A DNA stretch of 64,000 nucleotides, taken from NCBI RefSeq assembly GCF_037126465.1, contig NC_088204.1:75019807-75083806 (forward strand), in the 5' to 3' direction. Below, piece after piece: positions 12,101 through 19,986 of this stretch (position 1 is the first letter of the stretch; each line of letters opens with the position of its first letter). The position numbers and the translations under genes are program-made. The notes beneath the pieces were generated by a model, which had not been told where the DNA came from, did no database searches, and saw nothing but the letters and a program-made list of their open reading frames with translations. The DNA comes from Ornithodoros turicata. Its lineage: Eukaryota > Arthropoda > Arachnida > Ixodida > Argasidae.

Positions 12101-14440
12101 GACTTCCCTTTGAGGAATGATAGAGATAGACCACACATGCCCAGAAAAGGAGGCCTGGTAGAAGTAATTTGAGGTCACCGGGGAAAACCGCTCGAAGCAC
12201 GTGCAACGCGGGCGCTGATCTCGGAGCCAGTTGAGGGAAAGGAATACTGCTCTGAAATCGCGAAATTAAGTACACGCGAATAATTTTGGAATTGACCGAT
12301 AAGGCGATTCGCGAAAATTAATACACCGCGAAAATAAATACGTTTACAGTATATTGTGCATACGCCGCCTCAGGAAGGGACAGCGTCCCTCCCGTGCGCA
12401 GTTTAGCGGTGGCAGTGGGGGATATTGATTTGATGTCTGGGAGGTTGCCTTCAAAAAATTAAAAACTCTTAAATAATGCCTACAGCCCAGGCACAAAAAA
12501 GGGTGTCCTGAAGATGTAACTTCCACAGGGCATGTATCGTAAATTCCTTCCTATAATCTTCCTATAAACTCTGTAGATGCCGAAAGATCTTTCAGCAGGT
12601 ATAAAATTGCAGGCGACAGACGGCATTCTTTGTCAGAGGAGAACGCAAGATATCATGTATGTAATGCTGGGCTACAACAGTGCTTCCAATCTGTATTTTT
12701 ATAAAATATGTCTTGTTCCCACATTATCTGAGAAAATAAAGCGTTTCCCATTTCAAGCAGCCAGTGACTGCTTGCCGCGGCAAATCGTGGAACTTACAAG
12801 TCGGTGCCGCAGAATTTTGAATTTGCCGCAGCAGGAAACCAGGGGCCTTAGTCACAACTACCACAGGATTTTGGAGACTGTGTTGTAAATGTGTAAATAT
12901 GCTCATACAAACTGTCAAAACAGAGACCCTGCTGCCTCTAGGAAACACAGACTAGATATTGATACTCTGTGTCTACCGGTGTGCAATGTATATTATGCCG
13001 AGTAAACCGAAGATTTACACCTTGAACCAGAATTGGGTTGAATCAATTACGCCCGAATTATTGAAGCAACACACTATAACCCGATATTTACCCCGCCGCC
13101 TGACGCTGCTGAAAAATATTACCCGAAAAAGTCAGGACCTGCCTATGAGCAATGTTCTTCAGTCATGGAAACAGGGAACAGTGAAACATTTCTTAGCTAT
13201 GTATTTCTCACGTTGGCATCCATAATACAGAGTGGTTCTTTGCTTTCAACCATCCTTCTTAGTATCTATGAACAATACAGTTTTAAGACACCACAGTGCT
13301 CTGCTAAGGTGAAGGACATTGTACAAAGTCCATCAGGTGCAGCCAGGGTCACTCTGCCCTGTCTCTTATCAAGAGGCATCTCCTGTAAAGAAACATATAC
13401 GATACATCAAAATGGCAGAATGGGCCTGTTGTTATGGGTCCGGTTTTAATTCAGACATATACGATACTCACGTTCCTGACCACCCGATCAACAGGAACCA
13501 CCTGGTTCCATGTGGAGCCACCCTCTGGGTCATGCTTGGCCCAGGTCTCCATGGGAAAGTCAGTCGTCTGCGCGGTCGACACGGCGCGCCGCCTCTGGTA
13601 CCGCGCCGAAGTGCTGCCAATCTTTCCCGAAGGCACTGCCTGGATTCTGGTCTCGGAAGATGTCTGCTGTGTCTCTGTGGGGCCGAACGATCAGGTACGG
13701 TGTAGTGGCCCCTGAGCGCACTAGGGGGTGCCACAAATGACGTTTTTGTCGTATTTTTTGGTGAATTTAGATTTGGGCCATCATAGACGTTGTGCAACAC
13801 AAGAAGAAGGTGCTGAGCAATGTCCTGGCACGACGAGGAGGGATCTCCGAAGCGCATCCTTATGGGACGGACTGGGACACTGGCTTCGGTGTAGGTACCG
13901 CCCTGACCACTGATGTGGATCCCACGTAGGGTCTACGTGCCAGCGATAGGAAGCAGATTGGATGCTAAATGCAAATTGAGGTTCGGTTTTTGGGAGTAAC
14001 CAGTATGAGGTCAGTTCAGGAGACCTCTATGACCAGATAGTGATATCGTATAGACATTAATCCGAACTACTCATGCTAAATTAAATATTCTAGCAATTCT
14101 AGCCACAGCTTTCCTGTGGAAGCACATGCAGAATCCTATTTACGGGAGGCTTAACGTTTGACCTGGTTTGGACATCTCTTTGATGTCAGTACCTGATTCA
14201 GTATCGATTTAATTCGAGGGTCGTTTAATTCAAATGGGGCACAGCGTTAACACAAACGGATTCAACCCAATGCATGCTTAGCGCTTCCCGAGCTTCGGAT
14301 AGGTTTCAGTACGGGTCACTAACGCTCTCGTGCATTTACTTAGTGGAGACGTACAAATAAAATTCAACTGCATTATTTTCTAGGCTGACTGGAGCCACGT
14401 ATCCATTCGAGGATGTCCGTACCGGGAAGACGCACTGTGA
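1..14440 (+). CDS. TECPR1: TECPR1 paralogue A, C-terminal part (15 exons, 5' end outside window)
   Basis: Spliced gene. Coding segments are 1-100, 772-926, 1001-1122, 2825-2946, 3018-3182, 4030-4176, 4268-4416, 6349-6479, 8594-8793, 9063-9199, 9269-9443, 9535-9670, 13495-13694, 13771-13890 and 14384-14440. With frame starting at base 2 they sum to 2115 bases, that is 704 codons plus a TGA stop, and every junction keeps phase. The domain order matches animal TECPR1: low-complexity linker, central tectonin repeat, basic helix preceding the PH domain, PH domain, tectonin repeat, second DysF domain (motif YENQRWNP), then four C-terminal tectonin repeats rich in the pattern WAV or WAI. Known role: TECPR1 binds damaged lysosome and autophagosome membranes and engages ATG5-ATG12. 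The protein ends shortly after the last tectonin strand, without the long Ser/Pro tail seen in vertebrates. The largest introns hold transposons. No canonical AATAAA was seen in the 800 bases after the stop. Confidence 0.93.
772..926 (+). CDS. TECPR1: TECPR1-A exon: charged linker
   Basis: Acceptor tttattttccag precedes it and donor gtaata follows. Phase 0 in, phase 2 out, 51 codons plus 2 bases. It encodes a Ser/Pro/Lys/Asp-rich linker ending DDNDS. The exon in gene B at 61641-61741 has the same phases but almost no sequence conservation. Confidence 0.8.
1001..1122 (+). CDS. TECPR1: TECPR1-A exon: central tectonin segment
   Basis: Acceptor cattttccag, donor gtacaa, phase 2 in and phase 1 out. 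It encodes WTWLSGSACTIDYLAAP, matching the TECPR1 region just before the PH domain. It is homologous to the gene B exon at 61821-61936. Confidence 0.92.
1140..1762. mobile_element. pogo/Tigger-like MITE, copy 1
   Basis: Terminal inverted repeats start CAGTCGCCG and end CGGCGACTG, each flanked by TA. The ends continue with imperfectly matching TTTTTCGGAC-type sequence. There is no transposase. A second copy of the family lies at 15323-16340. Confidence 0.75.
1763..2643. other. AT-rich intron sequence of TECPR1-A
   Basis: Intronic sequence between exons at 1122 and 2825. Apart from the MITE before it and the hairpin after it, I see no coding signal; it is AT-rich with simple T runs. Confidence 0.5.
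2644..2724. repeat. Long near-perfect hairpin in intron
   Basis: Arms of about 34 bases (CATAAACAAAATACAGAAAC and its complement) are separated by about 12 bases. The short sequence ATGCTAGTTTGAGAA occurs on both sides of the hairpin region (near 2593 and 2722), which looks like a target duplication. Confidence 0.7.
2825..2946 (+). CDS. TECPR1: TECPR1-A exon: basic helix before the PH domain
   Basis: Acceptor tttgcag, donor gtgagg, phase 1 to 0, encoding 40 codons that include APWRIAVLCRLKQTRSKE. This aligns with the human stretch preceding the PH domain, where the ATG5-ATG12 interacting region is reported. That assignment is by family knowledge, and binding is inferred. Confidence 0.9.
3018..3182 (+). 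CDS. TECPR1: TECPR1-A exon: PH domain, first half
   Basis: 55 codons in phase 0 at both ends, flanked by ctccag and gtatgt. It starts QSTWVKSANPLLWRD, the conserved entry to the TECPR1 PH domain, and carries the strand LELERQSLEVEG. Confidence 0.93.
4030..4176 (+). CDS. TECPR1: TECPR1-A exon: PH domain, second half
   Basis: 49 codons, phase 0 to 0, flanked by atttccag and gtaagg. It encodes the end of the PH fold, with the C-terminal helix finishing SDAELEEW, where the final Trp is the typical PH-domain residue. Confidence 0.93.
4268..4416 (+). CDS. TECPR1: TECPR1-A exon: end of PH helix and start of tectonin repeat
   Basis: Acceptor attcctgcag, donor gtaagt, phase 0 to 2. It encodes MATLNMAVSDLHGVSG, which continues the PH helix, then PTAVWAIARCGDAYVQS, a tectonin repeat strand. 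Confidence 0.9.
4466..4525. repeat. Palindromic repeat with CCCAAGCAGCAC motif
   Basis: CCCAAGCAGCACAA begins near 4459 and is followed by an imperfect palindrome of CAGTATTGGACC and GGTCCAATATTG. The same leading motif forms the termini of the 46992-51000 element and recurs near 19543. Confidence 0.5.
4587..4670. repeat. GA/GAGT low-complexity stretch
   Basis: A run of GA dinucleotides is followed by GAGT and GTGT-rich sequence in the intron after exon 4268-4416. Confidence 0.7.
4943..5735. mobile_element. Degenerate MITE with GTGCGCAAAT motifs
   Basis: It begins TACCGTATTTACTCGCATAA with an internal inverted repeat (TTTGCGCAC near 4960 and GTGCGCAAA near 5001), and a GTGCGCAAAT motif recurs near 5711. 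It carries the palindromic TTCACCT module at 5342-5373. The boundaries are estimates and no target duplication was found. Confidence 0.4.
5861..5973. repeat. Long hairpin, part of a dispersed SINE-associated repeat
   Basis: Arms of about 50 bases (CAAGAAAGAACTGATGTTCT onward and its complement) flank a short loop. Related arms occur at 44657-45040 and fragments at 42965-43015. In both full copies a tRNA-like module lies downstream. Confidence 0.75.
6119..6194 (+). repeat. tRNA-derived SINE head, copy 1
   Basis: Internal Pol III promoter boxes are visible: A box TAGCTCAATTGGTAGAGCC and B box GGTTCGAGTCC. An anticodon stem CTGGA/TCCAG has loop CTGGCAA, which would read GGC (Ala). The acceptor arms GTTAGCT/GGCTAAC pair only if four extra bases are tolerated, so a functional tRNA is unlikely. 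The flanks match the copy at 45179-45254, supporting a SINE. Confidence 0.7.
6349..6479 (+). CDS. TECPR1: TECPR1-A exon: tectonin repeat
   Basis: Flanked by tgttctag and gttagt, phase 2 to 1. It encodes FWHYLGGGHFRVVE, then GVTWAIGHNNTPWVYTGGYG, a near-invariant TECPR1 segment. Confidence 0.95.
6624..7890. mobile_element. Possible outer hAT-like MITE interrupted by another MITE
   Basis: The left end CAGTCGCGGGCAAGTTACTA and right end TTAGTTACTACCCAAGGCTG are weakly inverted and rich in GTTACT, like hAT MITE ends. The 7139-7873 element sits inside it. No matching 8-bp target duplication was found outside, so this is tentative. Confidence 0.35.
7139..7873. mobile_element. hAT-like MITE with exact 8-bp target duplication
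   Basis: Ends are CAGAGTTGTAC and GTACAACTCTG, flanked by perfect GTTACTAC at 7131-7138 and 7874-7881. Subterminal regions are full of AAGTAATTGATTAC-like repeats. The open frame at 7442-7741 (minus) matches nothing I recognise. Confidence 0.88.
8040..8560. other. CpG- and GC-rich intron segment
   Basis: Inside the intron before the exon at 8594. It holds CGGGTAAA/TTTTACCC-type repeats (8047-8105) and CGCG-rich sequence. Long open frames here result from base composition; only the part after 8593 is coding. Confidence 0.5.
8594..8793 (+). CDS. TECPR1: TECPR1-A exon: second DysF domain, N-terminal half
   Basis: Flanked by attttctag and gtgaga, phase 1 to 0. It contains KCVYIYENQRWNPFSGF and LLTDRPMWSDAAGL, the dysferlin N-type motif with its conserved Trp and Asn, ending HWQW. 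Confidence 0.95.
9063..9199 (+). CDS. TECPR1: TECPR1-A exon: second DysF domain, C-terminal half
   Basis: Flanked by gtgtcccag and gtacaa, phase 0 to 2. It contains GWQYAMDFPFTYH and the basic strand YVRRRRWFR typical of the dysferlin C-type motif. Confidence 0.95.
9269..9443 (+). CDS. TECPR1: TECPR1-A exon: tectonin repeat
   Basis: Flanked by tgcaacag and gtatag, phase 2 to 0. It encodes CKLHTSGPWLEVEPVSL, then SIALWAVAGNGEVLYRKGVA. Confidence 0.94.
9535..9670 (+). CDS. TECPR1: TECPR1-A exon: tectonin repeat
   Basis: Flanked by ttcaag and gtaagt, phase 0 to 1. It encodes GECWHHVSAEQAFESISVGV and a WALGNDGSGYVRIGI strand. The following intron (9671-13494) carries the pogo-like transposon. 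Confidence 0.9.
9880..10080. repeat. CGGAAT and ATTCG short-motif repeat
   Basis: Clustered repeats of GCGGAAT then ATTCGAAT-like motifs, resembling subterminal arrays of hAT-type MITEs. No boundaries were resolved. Confidence 0.45.
10208..12349 (-). mobile_element. pogo/Tigger-like DNA transposon, apparently complete
   Basis: Perfect 42-bp terminal inverted repeats (10208-10249 and 12308-12349, starting CTGTAAACGTATTTATTTTC) are flanked by TA. It encloses one long minus-strand transposase frame and sits antisense in the intron of TECPR1-A between exons ending at 9670 and starting at 13495. Perfect repeats and an open frame suggest a fairly recent insertion. Confidence 0.93.
10400..11872 (-). 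CDS. pogo-family DDE transposase
   Basis: Uninterrupted 490-codon frame between the inverted repeats. A helix-turn-helix DNA-binding region covers about residues 65-120 (motifs RRKRKRGSYSFYDGEL and NLAAVRKFSVGRAKAISES), followed by a second CENP-B-like helical region to about residue 225. The DDE catalytic domain has Asp at about 259 (LLLNFDQTG), 374 (CIFDVFAAH) and 410 (LQPNDLAVN), giving a DD35D spacing as in pogo/Tigger elements. Translation may start at the second Met (residue 13, MSLLRYFKP) or later. It would bind the terminal repeats and catalyse cut-and-paste into TA. All three acidic residues are present, so activity is possible but unproven. Confidence 0.9.
   Translation of the reverse strand: MLHGSLQYRTARMSLLRYFKPTEPRAIDTHHTPWLPSPRASRTSCEKRAFSTANDNVHELDMADCRRKRKRGSYSFYDGELRYNIGKYAAENGNLAAVRKFSVGRAKAISESTVRSMKAAYYAECQAAAAASKEVQCLPHKLRGAKTLLGDIDKDIEVYIEGLWNAGGIVNSRILIAAATGILESLKPSLLPEFGGSLILDKPWAQSFLRRTGFTKRKGTRAARKIPDNFESIRAAFVEEVASKRAEHNIPDDLLLNFDQTGVKLVPVSQWTMASQGAKQVDIVGMDDKREMTVLVTTSLSGRLLPPQLIYAGKTDKCHPKVSFPSDWDVHHSENHWSNEQTMLRYVDQIIIPYVSEHRNRSGNREQRALCIFDVFAAHRTKSFLQKLTSNNIKYVFVPASSTGELQPNDLAVNSLLKGAIREKFTKWYAACVKAMLDKGSSPSSIKVDLRASVVKPIHAAWLIETYEEIAKREVAIRSGFVQAGLAGRT
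12350..13494. other. Rest of TECPR1-A intron 12
   Basis: I see no gene or bounded repeat here. Two open frames (12577-12888, 13165-13449) lack any recognisable similarity and are not supported. TTACCCCG-like short motifs recur near 9781 and 13085. Confidence 0.4.
13495..13694 (+). CDS. TECPR1: TECPR1-A exon: two tectonin repeats
   Basis: Flanked by atcaacag and gtacgg, phase 1 to 0. It encodes TTWFHVEPPSG, LWYRAEVLPIFPEGTAW and VCCVSVGPNDQ. Its phase-1 start joins the exon ending at 9670, showing that splicing skips the transposon. Confidence 0.94.
13771..13890 (+). CDS. TECPR1: TECPR1-A exon: last tectonin repeat
   Basis: 40 codons, phase 0 to 0, flanked by tgaatttag and gtaggt. It begins IWAIIDVVQHKKK and ends GTDWDTGFG, matching the last repeat of animal TECPR1. 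Confidence 0.9.
14384..14440 (+). CDS. TECPR1: TECPR1-A terminal coding exon
   Basis: Acceptor tattttctag, then 18 codons starting ADWSHVSIRG and a TGA stop. This aligns with the closing strand of the vertebrate protein, after which vertebrates continue with a disordered tail that is missing here. Confidence 0.88.
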   Translation, partial: ADWSHVSIRGCPYREDAL

Positions 14441-15322
14441 TTACGAAGGTGATAGTTCGGTGACTGTTTAGCGACGTTTCAAGCATCAGCGCTCATCTCC
14501 TTGGACTTTGCTCAATGGCTTTGTCTATCCCCTAGTCTTTCATCTCATGTGCAACACACATCACTGTGTGTTGATGTTGTTACCATTGTTCATGTTTTTA
14601 AATCTAGTTTTGTGCCCTTTACGTTTGTGGAAATGTCTGTCCGTCTGTCTGATACTGAGGCTGGCGTGACATGGTCGTATCTTGTTTGAAATTAATGAAG
14701 GTGTTGTGTGCCAGACAAGAGGGCGATACCTTATCGCTGTTGTTGAACAGAAAAGCATTTGAAGCAGCAATGACTCTTTGTCAGTATGAAGTGTCAAATA
14801 CGTAACATCAGTTAGGATGGTCGCACGTGCTCCTGTCCTATTGTGAGGTTAGGGGACCATATGTTCCGTAGCATGTAGGGCAGTTTGAGTGATACTGTGA
14901 CAAGTGTTTTGCGTTAGTTACATTTGTTGGTCACATTAACCATAAAAGACTCTTCGATTTTAGAATTTAGAGGTTTGAATTCCCCATGCAGTTCCACATG
15001 TACAGATCTGTGCTCCTGATAATTTCACCAAGTGCAATCGTTTTGCCAAATTACATGCCAGAGAGTGCAAAGAACAAATGGTCTCATAACACAATACCTT
15101 GCAAGTTGCACTAGGTACTGCCAGCTAGGTACTAGGCTGGTCAACTGTGTGATATGAAAAATATTATGTTAGTGATACCAGCAAGGCGCACAACGTGAAG
15201 GCGTTTGTGGGCTTGAACTTTGTCAAAAATTTGAGCTTTTTAAGATAATGAAGATGCATTCGCTTATCACGCTTGGGAACCATGCTAATGAACAAATCCT
15301 TGTTGCCAAATACTTAGCTTAC
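14441..15322. other. 3' flank or UTR of TECPR1-A
   Basis: It starts at the stop codon. No AATAAA or other convincing polyadenylation signal, repeat or reading frame was seen; the transcript end is therefore unplaced. Confidence 0.4.
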
Positions 15323-16340
15323 ATAGTCGCCATCCGGTTTTTCGGACTCTGCGGAGATCGCACAAAAGTCCGAATAATCGAGCAGTCCGAAAAAACGAAT
15401 TTCGCTTCAAAACTCAACTTCGTTAAGCACTAGTAGGCCGGAAAAAGTAGTCGATGCTTTCTCGATGAGCAGTCTTCCACTCACGCCTGATAACGTTCCG
15501 GCTTTTTCCCGAAGCGATATTTCGTCACCGTATAGGGACGAAATCGCCTTCATTAGTTCGGCTGCGCTGGGATTCGACAAGTCGTCTATATGCCGAACAC
15601 GTGGAGAGAACGTTTCAGGACACTTCAGGAACTTCTGCCAGCATTAGCAGCACCATTCCGCAAGTCGGCTTCACGTGACGCCTGCGTGCTTTAGGTGAAG
15701 CACGCTTTACGGCACTGTCGCGCGACCCGCGGTTGAAAACAGCACGTGCTGGGCCTTCGTGAATTTCGGCAGCGATTCGGCGTTTCGACAGGCTTCCTGC
15801 ACTCAGAGTAATGTAAAATGAAGAGATACTGCTCATTTCTTGCCTTAATTTTTATATTTTTTTAAAATCTTGTCACGCGAATTTCGGATAATACGAATAT
15901 TTTCCGGCGTCCCGAGAGATTCGTATGATCAAGATTCTACTGACGTCGACGATTCGACGTTATGACAGTTCCTGCATCTGGGACCAGTCGAGCGACAGGA
16001 GCGAAACTGGTGGGGGGCGCTCTTGGTGTAGCGCGTGGCCGTTTCCCGATGTAGAAAGGGGAACATGGTCCCCTTTTGACCTGTTTCACTCCTTATTCCA
16101 GGTCCAGTTAAAGTGGGTCATAAGGAACAAATGAGCCATGCGCAGTTCCTTGACCTTCGCATCGCGTCTTGCGCACGAGGTGAGCTGGCGAAGGACGCTC
16201 GCTGACTGGGCACACTTGAGTCCGAAATATCGAGCGACGGGGCTGTACGGAGTCCGAAATTTTTGGATGTTGTGATACATAAACTCTATGGGGCCCGTGG
16301 CCGTTCCGCGAACGCGTCCGAAAAATCGGTCGGCGACTGG
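15323..16340. mobile_element. pogo/Tigger-like MITE, copy 2
   Basis: It starts CATAGTCGCCATCCGG after TA and ends ATCGGTCGGCGACTG followed within two bases by TA. The left 350 bases match the 1140-1762 copy. It is longer because of internal sequence around 15950-16130. Confidence 0.65.
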
Positions 16341-17901
16341 TAGTATCCTTAGCACCTGCACCATTTGTCACTTACGCTCTGCACAACTGCTTACATTTTT
16401 ATCTGTGTCATTCCATGTTCAACCGAGGGTCATTCTACATCATGGAATCAGGACTAGAAATACATAGTGTGAAAAGAATGTTTTTCGGGAAAGCTGAAGT
16501 CACTTTTAGAGCATGAAACTTAGCGTGAAGACTGCTTCAGCTGGACCTTTTAAACAGAAATGCAGGTTTCATTAAAGAGGGAGTTTGCTCTCAAAACATC
16601 AACTCGTAGATTTTTCTTTCCATTCCCTAATTTTTCGAATCCCTGTTTCCCTTTCCACCGCCATAAGTGCTAAAATTTATTATGGACATTACTTATCATT
16701 GGAATCCTCGCGGTTTGAAATCGCCGCGCGGAGAGAGGCATGCTCGCCGTCAGTGTGACGACATCTTCACCCGGCCTCAACCAATGCCTCAACTCTGTGC
16801 CTGATTTGCCCGGTGCGTTCGCCTGAAGAGGGTACGTGAGGAGGAGGCGTGGGGAGAGGGCGCTCACACGTGACCCCATCCTTGCGGGAACGTCACGTAA
16901 ACGACGCGCGAGCTCATGAGATTCTCGCGCTTGCTCCTCCCAGTGAGTGAGTGAGTGAGTGAGTGAGTGAGTGTAAGTGAGAGTGTGAATGTGAGTGAGT
17001 GTGTGAGTGATTGAGTGTCCTCCTTACAGCTCCAGAAAAGGAAACAAGGAAAAGATCGTTGCATCAAAAATTCATTCGAAGTGAGCTGCTTGAAATTAGT
17101 AGGTGTGACAGAATTTTGGTCACAGCCATGGCACCCACTGCGTCACCCTGCTGTCCAAAGAAGGGCAATGTCTCAGAAAGTTGGTCCCGCGCACATGTTT
17201 TTGTCTTTTTGCAAATGTCTTTGGCATAAAGCAGGCGATGCTTTCGGAAGGCCTGGACATTGACGTTCGCATGTGGATTTCGCCCGGTGGATACGGGGCA
17301 CCTCTTCCGCTTATCGTCTACCATCTCTACCGTGTGCCCGCACACACCAAAAGCGAGCGACCTCTGAAGAAAAGGGAGTCAGACAGTACAGAATGCCCCG
17401 GTGAGATGTGACCCTTTTCCGGAATAATGCGAACACAGCACATGCAAGGGACAGCGGGCGTTGACACTTTTTCGGATAAGCGAGTCAGAATGACCTAGGC
17501 CTTGAAAGATTAGTCCCCGTACATGCTGTCCGGGTACGGATAACGAATTGCGGATAACTGAGTCGAAATCCAATGGTAGCAGGTTCGTTTCCGGTCATGT
17601 AGTCCGGATAACCAGTTTTCCGGATATCTGAACACTCCGGATAAGCGAGACACGTCTGCACTCCCATAAGAAGCAGATATTGTTGCACCATGTATTCAGA
17701 ATGCGAGGTTTCGTTGACTAAGGAACCGCAGTTGAGGAGTACTACACTATACTTGAATGTTTTCATTGGCTACGAAGCATGCTGTGCCACGAAGTTCCTC
17801 TCCGCGTCCATCGCACATTGAACATTGCACAATATGTGCTACATTTGCAAATGAATACCTCCTAAAGCCATGGCCGCTCATGCACCATACAACACCGAGG
17901 C
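16341..17901. other. Intergenic region with simple repeats and pogo-like debris
   Basis: No gene supported. It contains the GTGA microsatellite at 16941-17010 and, near 17480-17660, several CGGATAA/TTATCCGG motifs typical of decayed pogo-like termini. Confidence 0.4.
16941..17010. repeat. GTGA tetranucleotide microsatellite
   Basis: About eight perfect AGTG/GTGA units followed by degenerate GTGAGTGT units. Confidence 0.9.
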
Positions 17902-18290
17902 TGCGTTCCAATACCCCGGTTAGCCGACTGCTATTCAGTCGGCTACCGCCTAGTGCGCATCGATGCAGTCTAGTTATACGCCTGACCATCTGACAGCCGG
18001 GATGGAGACGCGCGTTGACGGTACCAGCGTGCCCGCTGTTTCTGCTGGCTTTAAATGTAAAGTTGCACATAGTTGTATGCTTTTTAAACTGCGTAGAGAG
18101 TTGCAACACATGTTTAGTTGTGAAGGTGACAGTTTATGCACGATGTCCTACAAACTTAGCGCATTAGAGTTCTGCTGCGCTTGCGCCGTACGCTTTTCTT
18201 GCGTGAGCAACAAGATGGCGCCATAGGCGCCTCGGCTAGGCAAGTCTGTTCCAATAGTGACAAGCAAAGGGGTCTACTCAGCTGCCTCAC
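17902..18290. mobile_element. Truncated GGCTGCGTTCC MITE
   Basis: It starts with GGCTGCGTTCCAATACCCCG, the end of the 24120-24274 element. Near 18250-18285 it carries the reverse complement of that element's internal sequence (CAATAGTGACAAGC then GGGGTCTACTCAGCTG). It is cut off at the GC-rich element that follows. Confidence 0.5.
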
Positions 18291-19003
18291 TGCCTCAGCT
18301 GCCCGACCCGGCCCGCGGGCCGGGCCGGGCTTGTTATTGGCTGTGTGCTCCGGGCCGGGCCGAGCCCGGGCCGACAAATATGTTCCCGAGAGTCAGGCCC
18401 GGCCTGGCCACGCAGCTAATTCCACACAATGGAGATGCATTAGTTCATATCATCATGCGCTTGCGTCATTCCTGTGCATATTTTGCAAAGACAAGCAAAG
18501 GATACTGCATGATGCATAGCATATGATTCTACCCTCTAGAACATTCTCAAAGCCACTTTATATTGCTCCTCACTCCTCACGTATTTCACAATCACTTTGG
18601 CAAAGCTTGGTGAGAGGGGTAGGGACTGGGAGAAGCAGTTTGTCGACAGCATGCTCTACCTCCGCAGAATCTTGACAGTGTAACGATAACGCCCATGCCC
18701 GCGTGCGTTCTGGATTTAATTTGGTCTCGTGCGGTTACGGTGTTGAACCGCCATCACTTGTATGTTTGTCTTCTCTCCTTATAAATTTACTTATAAATTT
18801 GTTCGATCATCGCCAGAAACGCGTACGTCGCGGCTGGAAATACTAGGCCGGGATCTACTCGCCGGGTCACCGGGCCGGGCTCTATTTGCTTAGACGCCGG
18901 GCCGGGCTCTAGTCACTGGGTCACCGGGCCGGGCCGGGCCGGGCCATTTTTCGATGCGCCCGGGCCGGGTCGGGCCCGGAAGAGTCGGCCCGTGCAGGGC
19001 TCT
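18291..19003. mobile_element. Likely hAT-type MITE with CCGGGC hexamer arrays
   Basis: Both ends are dense in GGGCCGGGCC (18299-18405 and 18843-18985), in inverted arrangement, around an AT-richer centre. The right end reads GGCCCGTGCAGGGCTCTAC. No clean target duplication was found. Confidence 0.5.
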
Positions 19004-19555
19004 ACACCTCTATACTTCACTCGGCGTTACAGGTACAGCTCGAAGTACATACTTGAACGCGCCTCTCGCCTGCGGAGCGGGAAGAGAGCCACCCTAGCGG
19101 CGGTTGTCCCACTTCTGCTGCGGGGGTGTCTGCCTTGCCGTAGGCTGTGGACCCGGCATTGCATTACCATCACCTGTTGTTATCATCGCGACGTTTGTTT
19201 GGGCTTGTGACGACTATGTAGAGGTGTGCAAGGATACGATGCCATTATCTCATTGATATGATATCTCGATGACGCCCGACAGGTCGAGTTGACTAGGACA
19301 GATTGTAATCGTTACAGGTCAACTGGGTTCTTTCCTAATTTATTGTGAATCCAATAAATTTGCCACTAGAGTCTGTGCATCCTCATTTGTTTTATCACAA
19401 TGGTGAAAATTCCCCACTCAGCGAACGCGAGCACCTTCACGTGTATCAATGAGATAACGGCGTCGCGTCCTTGCGACATCGGGCCGCACACACCCCTACA
19501 TGATCGCCCGTAAAACCACACAAACGTCGCGATGATAACAATCCCAAGCAGCGCA

Positions 19556-19672
19556 ATGTACGGAAAGTCGAGTGCAATAGGGGTGGACGGTATTTGTCTT
19601 ATCAATGTTCTTTAGTTTCACGAGTCTGTTCAAGGCCTTCCGCCTACCCGTCCACCCCTATTGCACTCAACT
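19556..19672. repeat. Inverted repeat GAGTGCAATAGGGGTGGACGG
   Basis: AGTGCAATAGGGGTGGACGG at about 19574-19593 is repeated inverted as CCGTCCACCCCTATTGCACT at about 19648-19668. The arms extend to roughly 35 imperfect bases. It looks like a transposon terminus. Confidence 0.55.
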
Positions 19673-19679
19673 TTCAGTA

Positions 19680-19986
19680 CATTTCAGTACGAGTTCAGGA
19701 GATTCTACGTATACGTGGCCAACAGAGTCGAAACTCATCAGGCTGTCAAGTCAACCTGAACAGTAGAACTACGTTCCTTCTGAACAGAACCCTGCCGACA
19801 TTGCCACCCGAATGGTCCCGGTGGATCGCCTAGCTAAGACGGCCTGGTTAACTGGTCCTGAATTCCTAAGCAGGACTGACGTCGCAAGTGCCGAGAAGGA
19901 ACATCAAGGATTCGCTCTGATGAGCCCAGAAGCAGACGCGGAAATCCGTCCTGTTGTGACTAGCCTCGCCACCAACGTGTCGACGC
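19680..19986 (+). pseudogene. BEL/Pao retrotransposon pol, left fragment
   Basis: Conceptual reading in more than one frame resembles the BEL/Pao region between RNase H and integrase, including VDRLAKTAWLTGPEFLS and LMSPEADAEIRPVVTS. It is interrupted at 19986 by a MITE. Frameshifts and the missing upstream pol indicate a dead copy. Confidence 0.65.

Noticed and set aside
16941..17010. CRISPR-like regular repeats
   Set aside because: A simple GTGA microsatellite in a eukaryotic genome, with no spacers.
18181..18526. Open frames of 89-112 codons over GC-rich sequence
   Set aside because: Produced by CCGGGC hexamer repeats of a MITE.
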